A DNA stretch of 64,000 bases from Hyphomicrobiales bacterium (GCA_900473415.1 UCLR01000007.1:124001-188000); one strand, 5' to 3'. Shown: positions 8,713 to 19,058, counted from the stretch's first letter. Program-made: numbers and translations. The notes: generated by a model not told the origin, from the sequence alone.

Positions 8713-9336
8713 TTACTTCAGGCCGCGCCGGCCAAATTCCGTGCGTCTGCGCGGGGCCGGCGTCGGCTGCGCCGCTCCGAGGAAGCTTTGGGGGAGGATC
8801 GGAGCGGGCGGAGCCGGAATCCGCGTTTTTCCGGCGATCGCTTGCTCCATCGCCAGGGACAGCTGCGAATTGGCGCTGGCCGCCTCGCGCTCGTGTCGCG
8901 CACTGTGGCGGGACGAAGCCTCGATCCCGATAGCCACCGAAGGCTTCAGCAGCAAATAGAGCCAGATGACGCCGAGTGCGAGATAAAGCAGGCTGAGATA
9001 GTCCATGCCGCTCGTCGGGGCGGCGGCGTTGTGAGTGATCAGCGCCATGGTCTGCAAGCCGAGCACCATGCACATGCCGACAATATAGATGCCGATCACG
9101 ACCTCGCCGCCGCCGGCATCGCGGTTGCGGCGAATGGCAAGGCCGACGCGCCAGAAGTTAAAGAACAGGCTGATCAGCAAGGCGGTCGCGGCCAGCCGGT
9201 AACGCCCTGATCCGGGTGGGCCTGAAGCCGCCCCGGACTGAATCATTATGCAGATGAACAGCGACACCATCTCGGCAATGCCGACGAGGCACGACCTGAC
9301 GAAGAACTGGCTTCTGCCAAGGGTTCCGGAAAACAT
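8713..9336 (-). CDS. DUF805-like small membrane protein
   Basis: A 207-residue protein beginning FSGTLGRSQFFVRS, which resembles the start of DUF805 membrane proteins. About four hydrophobic segments follow (residues ~15-32, 48-64, 78-98 and 112-131), with a conserved-looking Arg-rich loop (GLAIRRNRDAGGG) after the second. The last 70 residues are hydrophilic and Pro/Arg-rich and probably cytosolic. It converges with the SDR gene and shares no operon with it. Function unknown; the DUF805 link is by resemblance only. Confidence 0.7.
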   Translation of the reverse strand: MFSGTLGRSQFFVRSCLVGIAEMVSLFICIMIQSGAASGPPGSGRYRLAATALLISLFFNFWRVGLAIRRNRDAGGGEVVIGIYIVGMCMVLGLQTMALITHNAAAPTSGMDYLSLLYLALGVIWLYLLLKPSVAIGIEASSRHSARHEREAASANSQLSLAMEQAIAGKTRIPAPPAPILPQSFLGAAQPTPAPRRRTEFGRRGLK

Positions 9337-9423
9337 CTGCGCATCTCTTCCCTTGCGGCAGCATACGAAGCCCGCGTGAAGAGCGGGTAAATGGCAGTAG
9401 ATTCTTGGTGACGAGGAAGGTCG

Positions 9424-10317
9424 TCAGGTCGGCTTCGTGTGAAGCGCGATTTCCTGGCGGAGTATGACCGTACCGTCAGGCTCGAAGCCGCGCTGCTCCA
9501 GCGTGATGCGCGGGGCTTTCGCGTCGCCGTCGATACGAAAGAGATGCCAGGTGCCGAGTTCGCCATGGCCGCGTGGGCCGATCGAGGCGGAGGGCACGCC
9601 GACGATCGGTACGTCATGGCCGGGGCCCGGTCGCCAGGCCAGCGAGAAGCTATGGTTGTGGCCGTGCAGGACGAGGTCGGCGCCCTTGCGCTTCAGCATG
9701 GCCTCGAAGGCCGGGGCGTCGGTGAGCTCACGGCCGCGCTTGGCGCCGCCGACATAGGGCGGATGATGGATCAGCACGACGCGGATCAGCCCCTCGTCGC
9801 CGGCTCGGCTGAGCAGCGCCTCGGTCCGGGCGATCTGCTCGGAGCCAACGCGGCCGGTGGCCATCAGCGGCAGGGTCGGAACGCCGCTGTTCACGCCGAT
9901 GAGCGCGAGCGGCCCGCGCTTGCGATACCAGGGATAGCCGGGGCGACCTTCGTCATCCGCTGACCACGGCGCGAGCAGTCCCGCCATCGGCTTCAGCGAG
10001 GAGCGGGCATAGGCGTCGTGATTGCCCGGCACGAAGCTGACCGTCTCGCGCGGGCCGAGCGTGTCGAGGAAGGCGACGGCGGTGCGGAATTCATCGGGCA
10101 GGCCGATATGGGCGACGTCGCCGGTGCAGGCGATGTGGTCCGGCTGCTGCTCATGGATATCGGCGACGATCCGCGCCAGGATCGCCATGTCATGGGCGTG
10201 CCGCCGCTTCCGGCGCCAGTTGACGTAACCGGTCGCACGCTTGCCGAAGAGCTGATGCAGCGAAAACCCGGCCAGCGGGCCGAGATGCGGGTCGGACAGG
10301 TGCGCGAGCTTGAACAC
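9424..10317 (-). CDS. Metallophosphoesterase (calcineurin-like)
   Basis: A 297-residue calcineurin-fold phosphoesterase with the complete set of metal-ligand motifs: LSDPHLG (Asp, His), CTGDVAHIG (Asp), FVPGNHDAY (Asn, His, Asp), LIHHPPY and HGHNHSFS. The family hydrolyses phosphodiesters such as cyclic nucleotides or UDP-diacylglucosamine; this member resembles the CpdA/Icc group, but the substrate is not determined. I chose the GTG at VFKLAHLSD because a GGAG precedes it at good distance. A longer TTG-initiated reading has no ribosome site and would begin inside a hairpin. Confidence 0.85.
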   Translation of the reverse strand: MFKLAHLSDPHLGPLAGFSLHQLFGKRATGYVNWRRKRRHAHDMAILARIVADIHEQQPDHIACTGDVAHIGLPDEFRTAVAFLDTLGPRETVSFVPGNHDAYARSSLKPMAGLLAPWSADDEGRPGYPWYRKRGPLALIGVNSGVPTLPLMATGRVGSEQIARTEALLSRAGDEGLIRVVLIHHPPYVGGAKRGRELTDAPAFEAMLKRKGADLVLHGHNHSFSLAWRPGPGHDVPIVGVPSASIGPRGHGELGTWHLFRIDGDAKAPRITLEQRGFEPDGTVILRQEIALHTKPT

Positions 10318-10353
10318 GCTCCAGCGCTTCCCCCGCCGCGAGCCGTCAGTCAA

Positions 10354-10370
10354 GCGCGCCGTTGGCGCGC
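10354..10370 (-). terminator. GC-rich hairpin between small ORF and phosphoesterase gene
   Basis: On the minus strand GCGCGCC-AAC-GGCGCGC forms a tight 7-bp stem with a 3-nt loop, followed by TTGACT. It lies 27 nt after the stop of the small reading frame at 10397-10513 and upstream of the phosphoesterase start. It would therefore fit a terminator of the small gene. Confidence 0.4.
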
Positions 10371-10396
10371 CTGGACTGGCGGAATGCGAAACGGCC

Positions 10397-10513
10397 TCAG
10401 TTGGCGGCGCCGGTGAGTTCCGACACGATGCGCGAATCGGTCAGCGTGACGGCGGGTTTCCAGACATAGGCGGGTTTGGCCCTCATGCGGGCGATGATGA
10501 AAGAGAGAAGCAT
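10397..10513 (-). CDS. Possible small protein, 38 residues
   Basis: A short reading frame encoding MLLSFIIARMRAKPAYVWKP and 18 further residues. Its codons are GC-rich at the third position, unlike the AT-richer sequence just upstream. A hairpin follows its stop. The ribosome site is weak (GAAGG very close to the ATG), and a longer in-frame reading to 10621 would extend into likely promoter sequence. I do not recognise the product. It lies in the 330-bp interval between the phosphoesterase and NUDIX genes, the rest of which (10514-10647) is AT-richer and probably holds the two divergent promoters. Confidence 0.35.
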   Translation of the reverse strand: MLLSFIIARMRAKPAYVWKPAVTLTDSRIVSELTGAAN

Positions 10514-10647
10514 GGCCTTCGATCCAGTTGGTGACGCTGCGGTATCCTCCTTATTTGGGACGCGTTTATGACAGGGCAAGCCCGCAAAAACGACTCTGCT
10601 ATGCGTCAATTGCATAGACAATTAACCCGATCTTGAGGGTTGTTCTG

Positions 10648-11157
10648 ATGCCATCGCAGGCGCCGTCCCCCGCAGCCGATTCTGAGAGCCCACGCAGCCT
10701 GCGGGAGCGGCTGCTGATCAGGCTGCTCCACATCTATTTCCGTTTTGCGCGCGGCCTGACCTTCGGGGTACGGGCGGCCGTGCTGAACGATCGTGGCGAG
10801 GTCTTCCTGGTCCGCCACAGCTATGTCTCCGGCTGGTACTTTCCCGGCGGCGGCGTCGAGGTCGGCGAGACGGCGGGCGAGGCGCTCGAGCGCGAATTGG
10901 CGGAGGAAGCCGGGCTCGCGCTTGCCGGCCCGCCGACGCTGCACGGGATCTTCCTCAACCGCAGCGCATCTCAGCGGGATCACGTGGCGCTCTATGTCGT
11001 TCGCGATTTCCGGACCTTGGGCGTCAAGCGGGCCGATCGCGAGATCGCCGAGGCCGGCTTCTTTCCGCTCGACGCGCTGCCTGAAGGGACGACGTCGGCG
11101 ACGCGGCGGCGGCTCGACGAGATCCTGACCGGCACGCTGTCGCCTGCCGAGTGGTAG
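10648..11157 (+). CDS. NUDIX hydrolase
   Basis: A 169-residue NUDIX protein. The NUDIX box runs from GGGVEVGE to RELAEEAGL, matching Gx5Ex7REUxEExGU, and is preceded by SGWYFPGG. A basic and hydrophobic N-terminal stretch (RERLLIRLLHIYFRFARG) precedes the domain and might associate with membrane. The ATG at 10648 has GAGGG seven bases upstream, so I prefer it to a TTG five codons earlier. The substrate is not predictable from the sequence; it lacks the extra CoA motif seen in the second NUDIX gene of this window. Confidence 0.88.
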   Translation: MPSQAPSPAADSESPRSLRERLLIRLLHIYFRFARGLTFGVRAAVLNDRGEVFLVRHSYVSGWYFPGGGVEVGETAGEALERELAEEAGLALAGPPTLHGIFLNRSASQRDHVALYVVRDFRTLGVKRADREIAEAGFFPLDALPEGTTSATRRRLDEILTGTLSPAEW

Positions 11158-11330
11158 CGTCTGGACGCCAGCTATTGCCTTTTCGGGCCGATGCTGTAGA
11201 GGCGCTTGGCATGAGCAACGGGCACAGCCTCCGCGACCTGCGACGACCGACGCGCTGAATGCGCCTCCCGGCCGGTGCGCCCGCGCGCGCCTGCCATCGC
11301 CGATCGCTTCCTCTTGCTCTGCCTGTTGCC

Positions 11331-11840
11331 ATGACATCTCTGCCGCTGACCATCCGCCACGAGCTTCCCGTGGACGCCGCCGCCATCGAGCGGCTCCATG
11401 AACGCGCCTTCGGGCCCGGCCGCTTCGCACGCACCGCCTTCCGCCTGCGCGAGGGCGTGCCGCCCGATCCGGCGCTCTCCTTCGCCGCCCATGTCGGCAC
11501 CTTCCTCGTCGGTTCGGTGAAGGTGACGCCGGTCGGCGCCGGCGGCCATAAGGCGCTGATGCTGGGACCGTTGACGGTCGATCCCGCCTTCGAGGGACGG
11601 GGCATCGGGGCGGCGCTGATGAGTCGCTCGATCGAGGCCGCGCGCGAGGCCGGGCACGACCTGATGATGCTCATCGGCGACGCGCCCTATTACGCGCGCT
11701 TCGGCTTCAAGGTGCTGCCGCCCGGCCAACTCGTGCTACCCGGCCCGGCTGATCCCGGGCGTTTCCTGGCGCTGGAGCTGGTCGAGGGCGTGCTCAAGGA
11801 GCGGCGCGGGGCGGTGACCTCCGCGCGGGCGACGGGCTGA
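11331..11840 (+). CDS. GNAT N-acetyltransferase, YhbS-like
   Basis: A 169-residue GCN5-related acetyltransferase. The acetyl-CoA pyrophosphate loop is visible as FEGRGIGAALM, preceded by the strand LGPLTVDPA. YYARFGFK is the motif typical of YhbS-type members. The start at MTSLPLTIRHE was preferred because the 24 upstream in-frame codons are Arg/Pro-rich and look non-coding. The 170 bp upstream hold no gene I can support. Substrate unknown. Confidence 0.82.
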   Translation: MTSLPLTIRHELPVDAAAIERLHERAFGPGRFARTAFRLREGVPPDPALSFAAHVGTFLVGSVKVTPVGAGGHKALMLGPLTVDPAFEGRGIGAALMSRSIEAAREAGHDLMMLIGDAPYYARFGFKVLPPGQLVLPGPADPGRFLALELVEGVLKERRGAVTSARATG

Positions 11841-11847
11841 CGCAGAG

Positions 11848-11945
11848 CGCGTCATTCTCAGGCGGAGCGAAGCTCCGACCCGAGAAACTCAGGACGAGAA
11901 GGCGCTGGTTTCCGAGCTGCTCGGGTCAGGCCCGAGCATGACGCG
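11848..11945. repeat. 98-bp palindromic intergenic element
   Basis: The element is bounded by terminal inverted repeats CGCGTCAT (11848-11855) and ATGACGCG (11938-11945). It holds two internal hairpins, CGGAGC-GAA-GCTCCG (11863-11877) and GCTCGGG-TCAGG-CCCGAGC (11919-11937). A 13-nt piece, GTCATTCTCAGGC, recurs inverted at 36381-36393. It looks like a REP- or MITE-type dispersed intergenic repeat and may also terminate both convergent transcripts. Confidence 0.6.
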
Positions 11946-11953
11946 TGGTAGCC

Positions 11954-14044
11954 TTACGCCTGCCGCTTGAAGCGGCGGCCGCTCTCGCCGAGCCAGCCGG
12001 CGACGAGCACCCCGAAGAGCAGCGCCAGGCCGATCAGCCCGATGAAGAGCGGCGAGATCCGCACGCCGCGCACGATGCCGGAATCGCTGATCCTGAGCCC
12101 GATCCAGTCGTTGCCGGCGAACTGGCTGCCGGAGCGCACGGGAACGATGCGCGGAATGCTGACGGCGGAGCCGCTTTCGCGGCCGATGCGACGCGAGGAG
12201 CCGCCCGTCGCCTGTGCCAGCGATTGCAGCGCAGCCGGGTCGCTCACCACCTCCATCAGCTCGCGCGGATTCTCGGGGCCCACGCTGGCGAAGGCGGTGA
12301 GGTTGTCTCCGGTGAGCCTGTAGAGCCCTTGCTCGCTGGCCGGAATGCGGGCCGAGAACAGGCCGGGCCGGCCGGGTTCGAGCGGGATGCTGCGCGACTG
12401 GCCGTCGGGCCCGGTGATGATGATGGGGGAGGGGTTGTCGCGGAGCGTTTGGCGCTCGACCTCGACGATGCCGCCGCGAGCGGTGGCGCGCAGCGCCTCC
12501 TCCTCCAGCTCCGGCTCCTTCATCAGCCAATGGCTCAGGCGCCGCAGCAGGTCGAGATAGGGGCCACCATCGCGGAAGCCGCGGGCCCAGAGCCAGGCAT
12601 GGTCGGAAAGGAAGAGCGCGACGCGACCCTTCTGCTCGCGCGCCAGCATCAGGAGCGGCCGCTCGCCCGGCCCGGTCATGACCGGCGCGGCGCCGGCCCG
12701 CGCTTGGGCTCCGACCATGCGCAGCCATTCGCCCCAGCGCGGTGGCGAGACTTCCGAACCCGGCAGGTCGCGGGTGACGGGGTGGCGCTTCCCCGGCTCG
12801 CTGACCTGGGCGCGATAGGCTTCGTCGACGACGGAGCCGTCCGGCACCGCGGGCAGGATCTGACCGAGCGGGGTGCGCGCGAGTGTCTGCGCGCCGGCAT
12901 ATTCAGGGCCCGCAGCAACCAGCAGGGCGCCGCCGTCCCGGACATAGCGGACGATGTTCTCGAAATAGAGCAGCGGCAGGATCGACTGATTGGCGTAGCG
13001 GTCGAAGATGATCAGGTCGAATTCCTTGATCTTGACCTGGAACAGCTCGCGCGTCGGGAAGGCGATCAGCGAGAGCTCGTTGATCGGCGTGCCGTCCTGC
13101 TTTTCCGGCGGGCGCAGGATGGTGAAGTGGACGAGGTCGACATTGGCATCGGCCTTCAGGAGGTTGCGCCAGGTGCGCTCGCCCGGATGCGGCTCGCCCG
13201 ATACCAGCAGCACGCGCAGCTTGTCGCGCACGCCTTCGATGGTGATCACCGCGCGGTTGTTGGCGAGCGTCAGCTCCTGGTCGAGCGGCGCAGCCTCGAT
13301 CTCGACGACGTTGGGCCCGCCGCGGTCGATACGGACGGGGACCTGCACCGTCTGCCCGGTCGCGACCTCGCGCCTTGCGATGATCTCGCCGTCGCGGCGG
13401 ATGGTCAGCCCGGCGCGGCCGGGGCCGCCCTTGTCGACGACGCGCAGGCGGATGACCTGGTCCTTGCCGACGATGCCGAAGCGGGGCGAGTCGACCAGCA
13501 CGATGCGCCGGTCGACCTCGGCGTTGCGGCCGGTGGTCAGCACATGCAGCGGCGCACGCAGGCCGAGCGCCTCGGCATTGGGCGGCGTGTCATGGGCGAG
13601 GCCGTCGGTGATGGCGATGGCGCCGGCAACGCGCTCGGACGGCACGTCAGCGAGGCTCGCGGCCAGCGTCTCGAACAGGCGGGTGCCGTCGCTCGAACCC
13701 TGCGCATCGCGGAGATCGACGATGCGGGGCTCGACATTGGGGATGCCGCGCAACTGCCGCTCGACCTCGGCGACGGCCGCGTCCGTCTGGTCCTTGCGGT
13801 CGGCGAGGCGGTTCGAGGCCGAGCGGTCGACCACCACCGAGACGACGTCTTTCACCGGCTCGCGGTCTTCGACGACGAGCGACGGATCGGCCAGCGCCAG
13901 CGTCAGCACGGCGAGAGCTAGCGCCCGCAGGATGGCGCTGCGGCCGGCGAGCACGATGGCCGCGCCGGCAGCGAGCGCCGCGAGCACGGCAAGCCCGATC
14001 AGTAGCGGCAGCGGAACCAGCGGGGCGAGGGAGACGCTCCACAT
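11954..14044 (-). CDS. Large membrane protein with glutamine-amidotransferase-like fold
   Basis: A 696-residue protein, last gene of the MoxR-DUF58-DUF4159 operon; its ATG follows the previous stop by two bases. It has two N-terminal hydrophobic segments (about 8-25 and 36-55), then a long periplasmic-type region and one C-terminal segment (FIGLIGLALLFGVLVAGWL) with a basic tail. The first part includes VVVDRSASN and ITDGLAH, which resemble von Willebrand A motifs. The middle has RVLLVSGEPHPGE and GGALLVAAGPEYAG, a class-I glutamine-amidotransferase-like fold without an obvious Cys-His catalytic pair. It probably builds an envelope-associated complex with its neighbours. Function unknown. Confidence 0.8.
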   Translation of the reverse strand: MWSVSLAPLVPLPLLIGLAVLAALAAGAAIVLAGRSAILRALALAVLTLALADPSLVVEDREPVKDVVSVVVDRSASNRLADRKDQTDAAVAEVERQLRGIPNVEPRIVDLRDAQGSSDGTRLFETLAASLADVPSERVAGAIAITDGLAHDTPPNAEALGLRAPLHVLTTGRNAEVDRRIVLVDSPRFGIVGKDQVIRLRVVDKGGPGRAGLTIRRDGEIIARREVATGQTVQVPVRIDRGGPNVVEIEAAPLDQELTLANNRAVITIEGVRDKLRVLLVSGEPHPGERTWRNLLKADANVDLVHFTILRPPEKQDGTPINELSLIAFPTRELFQVKIKEFDLIIFDRYANQSILPLLYFENIVRYVRDGGALLVAAGPEYAGAQTLARTPLGQILPAVPDGSVVDEAYRAQVSEPGKRHPVTRDLPGSEVSPPRWGEWLRMVGAQARAGAAPVMTGPGERPLLMLAREQKGRVALFLSDHAWLWARGFRDGGPYLDLLRRLSHWLMKEPELEEEALRATARGGIVEVERQTLRDNPSPIIITGPDGQSRSIPLEPGRPGLFSARIPASEQGLYRLTGDNLTAFASVGPENPRELMEVVSDPAALQSLAQATGGSSRRIGRESGSAVSIPRIVPVRSGSQFAGNDWIGLRISDSGIVRGVRISPLFIGLIGLALLFGVLVAGWLGESGRRFKRQA

Positions 14045-14046
14045 GG

Positions 14047-16869
14047 CTATTGTCCCAGTCTTTCGAGCAGGGCCGGCACATGGACCTGGTCGCTCTTATA
14101 ATTGCCGGTCAGCGCATACATCACGAGGTTGACGCCGCCGCGCAGAGCCATTTCGCGCTGGCGCGGGTCGGAGCCGGAGAGCGGCACCAGCCCTTCGCCG
14201 CGCTTGTCGATGGCCCAGGCCGCGGCGAGGTCGTTGCCGGTGATGACGATGGGCGAGACGCTGTCGCCGGCGCGGGCGGGGCGTCGTCCGTCGCTGTCGG
14301 CCGGGGGCAGGATCTCGACCCAGGTCGTGCCGGTATCGTAGCGGCCGACCAACTCGTCGAGGATGTAGAAGGTCTTGGTCAGGACGTGGTCGCGTGGCAA
14401 CGGCTCGAGCTCGGGGATGTCGAGCGTCTGCAGCATGCGCCGGAGCTGGTCGCCTTCCGGCGTCGTGGCGCCACCGGCGCGGGCGCTCATCGCGTCGCGC
14501 GTGTCGAAGATCACGAGGCCGCCGCCCTTCATGAAGGCTTCGAGCTTGCGCAGCGTCTCCGCAGAGGGGATCGGACGGCCGGCGACGACCGGCCAGTAGA
14601 GCACGGGGAAGAAGGCGAGCTCGTCGCGCTCGACATTGACGCCGACCGGATCGCCCGGCTCCAGCGCCGTGCGCGCGCCCAGCACGGTGTTGAGCCCCGC
14701 AAGCCCGGCCTTCGACATGTCGTCGACGGCCCTGTCGCCCGTCACGACATAGGCGAGCCGCGTCACCGCGCCGTTGGCGAAGAGCTCGCGCGGAATCGGT
14801 GGACGGTTGTCCGCTGGCGCCGCCGGCGTCGGCTGCGCACGGATGGCATCCGGCGTGAGCGTGCCGGCGAAAGCGAGCGCCAGGAGGATCGCCGCGGGGG
14901 ATGCCGCCCGGCGGAAGCGGGCGAGGTTCAGCCTGCCGCCGAGCCATAGCGTCGCCAGCGTATCGGCGACGAGCAGCAGCAGGGCGATGACGAGCAGCGG
15001 CGGGCGGGCATCGCGCGCGACCGGCTCGTCGATCGGCAGGATCGGCGCGCCGAGTCCGGCGAGATCCAGCGCCGCGAGCGTGTCGGTGGGCGTCAGCGCG
15101 TTGACGGCGATCGACCCGTCCGCCGGGCCATAGAGGCCGGGCGGGTGCGCCAGCGTGCCGCGGCCTGTGAAGTTGCGCGGCACGGGCTGGCTGGTCGCCG
15201 GCGGCGTGCGGAAGCGGCCGCTGCCGTCGAGCACGCGGGTCGGCGCCAGCGTCTCGACGCGGACCTCGTCGCCCTGCGCCTCGGCCGCCGGGCCGGTGCC
15301 GGCAAGGCCGACGATCTTGCGCAGCATGTCGACGAAGAGGCCGGAGAGCGGCAGGTTCGACCAGGTCGTGTCGGCGGTGACGTGGACCATGGCGATGATG
15401 CCGTCGCCGCGCCGCTCGCCGGTAACGACCGGCGTGCCGTCCTCCAGCGCCGCCCAGGTCTTGCGCGAGAGATTGGCCTCAGGCTCGGCCAGGATTTGGC
15501 GGCTGACACGGATGTCGTCGCTGATCTGGAGCCCGGCGAAGGGGCTCTCGCGGGTGAAGGGAGCGAGCTTGCGCGGCGTCTCCCAGGAGAGGCCGCCGCC
15601 CAGCGTGCGGCCGCCGCGACGCAGCTTGACCGGCGTCAGCTCGTCGGAGGAGGCGGCAAGGCGTGCGCCGGCGAAACGCAGCAGCACGCCGCCGCGATTG
15701 ACGAATTCGGCGACCTTGGCGCTGGTGTCGTGGTCGAGTGCGCCGATATCGGCCAGCACGAGCACCGAGAGGTTCTGCGCCAGGAGTTCGCCGACTGGGT
15801 CGGTCGAGCCCTGGCGTGGCTCGCGGACCTCGGCGAAGGGCTGCAGCGCGCGGGAGAGGTAGTAGTTCGGCGAGAGGAGCGGCTGGGCGGTGTCGGCGGT
15901 GGCGCCCGAGACGAGGCCGACGCGGCGGCGCTTGGCGCGGTCGTCGAGCAGGGCGACGGCACCAGCGCTGCCTTCGCCGGCGATCTCAAGCCGCGAGACG
16001 GCGTTGCGCACCTCGATCGGCAAAGTGAGCCGCGCCGTCGCCTGCAACTGCGAGCCCTCGAAAATGAAGGGTGCTTCGCCGAGCGGCAGGCCCTTGAGGT
16101 CGAGGGCGCGGATCTGGCCGCTGGCGGGGGCGCTCGCTGTCGGACGCAGCACCTTCACGGTCAGCGCGCCGGCCAGGTTTTCCGGCGACGCCAGGGCGAG
16201 CTGGCCCGGCGGGCCGGCATGGAGGGCGAGCCGTCGCGAGCCGGCCTCCTGCTTCAGGCGGGCGAGGAAGGCGCTGTCATCGGAGACGGCAAGCCCGTCG
16301 CTGACCCAGACGATCTCGGCGGCCGGCGTCGCCTGCAGGAAGGCCTCGATGCGGGGCAGATGGGCGGAGCGATCCGGCGCGTGCGGCTCGAGCGCGAGGG
16401 CCCGCAGCTTGTCGAGCGCGGCGCCGGGCTCCGTGAGGGTGATGGCGATCGGTGCTTCGGCCAGGCCGACGATGGCGACGGGGCGGCCCTCGCGCGTCGC
16501 AGCCGCAATGCGGGATTCAGCGACGGCCACGCGGTCCGGCCAGTCGGAGGCGGCGCCGAAGCCGTTGTCGATCAGCAGCAGCACGGGGCCGGTCATCGGC
16601 GCGCCGTCGCGCGGCGGGTTCCAGATCGGCCCGGCGACGGCGAGAATGGCGAGCGCGGCTGCGGCCATGCGCATGGCGAGCAGCCACCAGGGCGTGTGCG
16701 CCGGCAGCTCGCGCTTGGCGATCAGGTCCGCGACGATCTTGAGCGGCGGGAAGTCGATACGGCGGGGCCGCGGCGGGGTGACGCGCAGGATCAGCCACAG
16801 CGCCGGCAACAGCGCGAGCGCGGCCAATGCGAGCGGGGCGGTGAAGCTCAAGGGGAGGGCGCTGAACAT
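14047..16869 (-). CDS. DUF4159 domain protein with BatA-like N-terminus
   Basis: A 940-residue membrane protein. The N-terminus has two hydrophobic segments separated by a basic loop (PPRPRRIDFPPLKIVADL then WWLLAMRMAAAALAIL), the arrangement of the aerotolerance-regulator (BatA) N-terminal domain. A vWA-like region follows (VLLLIDNGFGAASDW). Two further membrane segments occur near residues 625-645 and 660-680. The last ~240 residues form the DUF4159 domain, which includes LAYVVTGDRAVDDMS, FFPVLYWPV and GGGLVIFDTRDA. It lies between the DUF58 gene (12-bp gap) and the amidotransferase-like gene (2-bp gap). By family it is thought to act with MoxR ATPases in assembly or stress roles; the molecular job is not known. 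Confidence 0.85.
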   Translation of the reverse strand: MFSALPLSFTAPLALAALALLPALWLILRVTPPRPRRIDFPPLKIVADLIAKRELPAHTPWWLLAMRMAAAALAILAVAGPIWNPPRDGAPMTGPVLLLIDNGFGAASDWPDRVAVAESRIAAATREGRPVAIVGLAEAPIAITLTEPGAALDKLRALALEPHAPDRSAHLPRIEAFLQATPAAEIVWVSDGLAVSDDSAFLARLKQEAGSRRLALHAGPPGQLALASPENLAGALTVKVLRPTASAPASGQIRALDLKGLPLGEAPFIFEGSQLQATARLTLPIEVRNAVSRLEIAGEGSAGAVALLDDRAKRRRVGLVSGATADTAQPLLSPNYYLSRALQPFAEVREPRQGSTDPVGELLAQNLSVLVLADIGALDHDTSAKVAEFVNRGGVLLRFAGARLAASSDELTPVKLRRGGRTLGGGLSWETPRKLAPFTRESPFAGLQISDDIRVSRQILAEPEANLSRKTWAALEDGTPVVTGERRGDGIIAMVHVTADTTWSNLPLSGLFVDMLRKIVGLAGTGPAAEAQGDEVRVETLAPTRVLDGSGRFRTPPATSQPVPRNFTGRGTLAHPPGLYGPADGSIAVNALTPTDTLAALDLAGLGAPILPIDEPVARDARPPLLVIALLLLVADTLATLWLGGRLNLARFRRAASPAAILLALAFAGTLTPDAIRAQPTPAAPADNRPPIPRELFANGAVTRLAYVVTGDRAVDDMSKAGLAGLNTVLGARTALEPGDPVGVNVERDELAFFPVLYWPVVAGRPIPSAETLRKLEAFMKGGGLVIFDTRDAMSARAGGATTPEGDQLRRMLQTLDIPELEPLPRDHVLTKTFYILDELVGRYDTGTTWVEILPPADSDGRRPARAGDSVSPIVITGNDLAAAWAIDKRGEGLVPLSGSDPRQREMALRGGVNLVMYALTGNYKSDQVHVPALLERLGQ

Positions 16870-16881
16870 GAGCGGTTCCCC

Positions 16882-17793
16882 TCAAGCCAGGCCGCGCGCA
16901 GCGGCGACAAGGCTGGCGATGCGCAGCACGGCTTCGCTGGCCGGCCGGTCAGTGCGGTGAAGCGTCAGCGTCCAGCCCGCCTTGCGGCAGGCTTCGGCGA
17001 TCGCGTCGCGATGGGCGGCGAGGCGCTGGCGATATTCCTCGCCCCAGGAGCCGGCATCGCCGACGCGCAGCGTCAGCCCGTCCTCAAGGTCGAAGAGCTC
17101 GGCCTGGCCGGTGAAGGGGAAGGTTTCCTCGATCGGGTCGGCGATCAGCAGGACATGGCCGCGCGCGCCGCTCGACGCCATCGTGCCGATGCGATGCGCC
17201 AGCGCAGCTCCGGGCGTGAGGCCGTCGGTGATGATAATCGCATCCGCTAGCCGCGGCAGCGGCCCGTCCGGCGGAAGATCGGCCTCTCCGCCGCGGGTGT
17301 CGGCAACGAGAGCCTGGGCCAGCACTTCGACGATACGACGGGAGGCCATCGCCCGCGTCAGGCCGAGATGGCCGACTCGCTCGCCGCCTTCGACCATCGT
17401 TTCGGCAAGCGCAAAGCCGGCGACCAGCGCGCGGTCGATCTTGGAGGCCTGCGCCAGCGAGGAGGCGAAGCCCATCGAGGCCGAGCGGTCGATCCAGAGC
17501 CAGATCGAATGCGAGGCTTCCCATTCGCGCTCGCGCACGAAGAGGTGGCCGTCGCGGGCGGAGCGGCGCCAGTCGATGCGGGAGGCCGACTCGCCGGCGA
17601 CCAGCGGGCGATATTGCCAGAAGGTCTCGCCCGGGCCGGAGCGGCGCCGGCCATGGATGCCGTGGACGCTGGCGGAGACGCGGCGGGCTTCGAGGATCAG
17701 GCGCGGCAGGCGTGCGGCGAGGTCGAGCGATTCCGTGAGGATCGGTTTGGCGGGTTGCCTTTCGCTCGGCCCCAGGACACGCGTGCGCAGCAT
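16882..17793 (-). CDS. DUF58 domain protein
   Basis: A 303-residue protein of the DUF58 family, which is almost always encoded next to MoxR AAA+ ATPases. The signature region is PGETFWQYRPLVAGE followed by RIDWRRSARDG and FVREREWE. LWIDRSASMGF then corresponds to a vWA MIDAS-type DxSxS motif, and AIIITDGLTPG is the later vWA strand. No membrane segment is evident. It starts 4 bp after the moxR stop, so the two are co-translated. The family is proposed to be a substrate or adaptor of the MoxR chaperone; here that is inference from gene order. Confidence 0.88.
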   Translation of the reverse strand: MLRTRVLGPSERQPAKPILTESLDLAARLPRLILEARRVSASVHGIHGRRRSGPGETFWQYRPLVAGESASRIDWRRSARDGHLFVREREWEASHSIWLWIDRSASMGFASSLAQASKIDRALVAGFALAETMVEGGERVGHLGLTRAMASRRIVEVLAQALVADTRGGEADLPPDGPLPRLADAIIITDGLTPGAALAHRIGTMASSGARGHVLLIADPIEETFPFTGQAELFDLEDGLTLRVGDAGSWGEEYRQRLAAHRDAIAEACRKAGWTLTLHRTDRPASEAVLRIASLVAAARGLA

Positions 17794-17797
17794 CGGC

Positions 17798-18820
<1,023 letters not shown>

Positions 18821-18893
18821 GTCGGTCTCCTTCACTCTGGTCCCGTGGTTTGCCATATCGGACCGCTGGACGCGTGAACCTGTCGTCGTCTTC

Positions 18894-18948
18894 CACCGTT
18901 CAATGTGGACGGCCCCTTGGGAGGGCTCAAGCATCGAATGGAACGGTG
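18894..18948. promoter_or_regulatory. Inverted repeat in the moxR / DUF1285 divergent promoter region
   Basis: CACCGTTC (18894-18901) and GAACGGTG (18941-18948) are perfect 8-bp inverted arms. They lie in the 238-bp, AT-richer interval between the divergent moxR and DUF1285 starts. They could be operator half-sites or chance; no regulator is obvious nearby. Confidence 0.3.
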
Positions 18949-19058
18949 CACATAAACTCGGCTTCACGATTATGTGGAGTTCAAGGCAGAAAGACGATGC
19001 AACCAATATGCCGCAGTCGATGCGGACGGGCTTTTCGATGACGGAACAAGGTAACGCC

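Noticed and set aside
11945..17250. Long plus-strand open frames opposite the MoxR-DUF58-DUF4159 operon
   Set aside because: They mirror the real genes on the minus strand and show only biased Arg/Ala/Gly composition with no recognisable domain.
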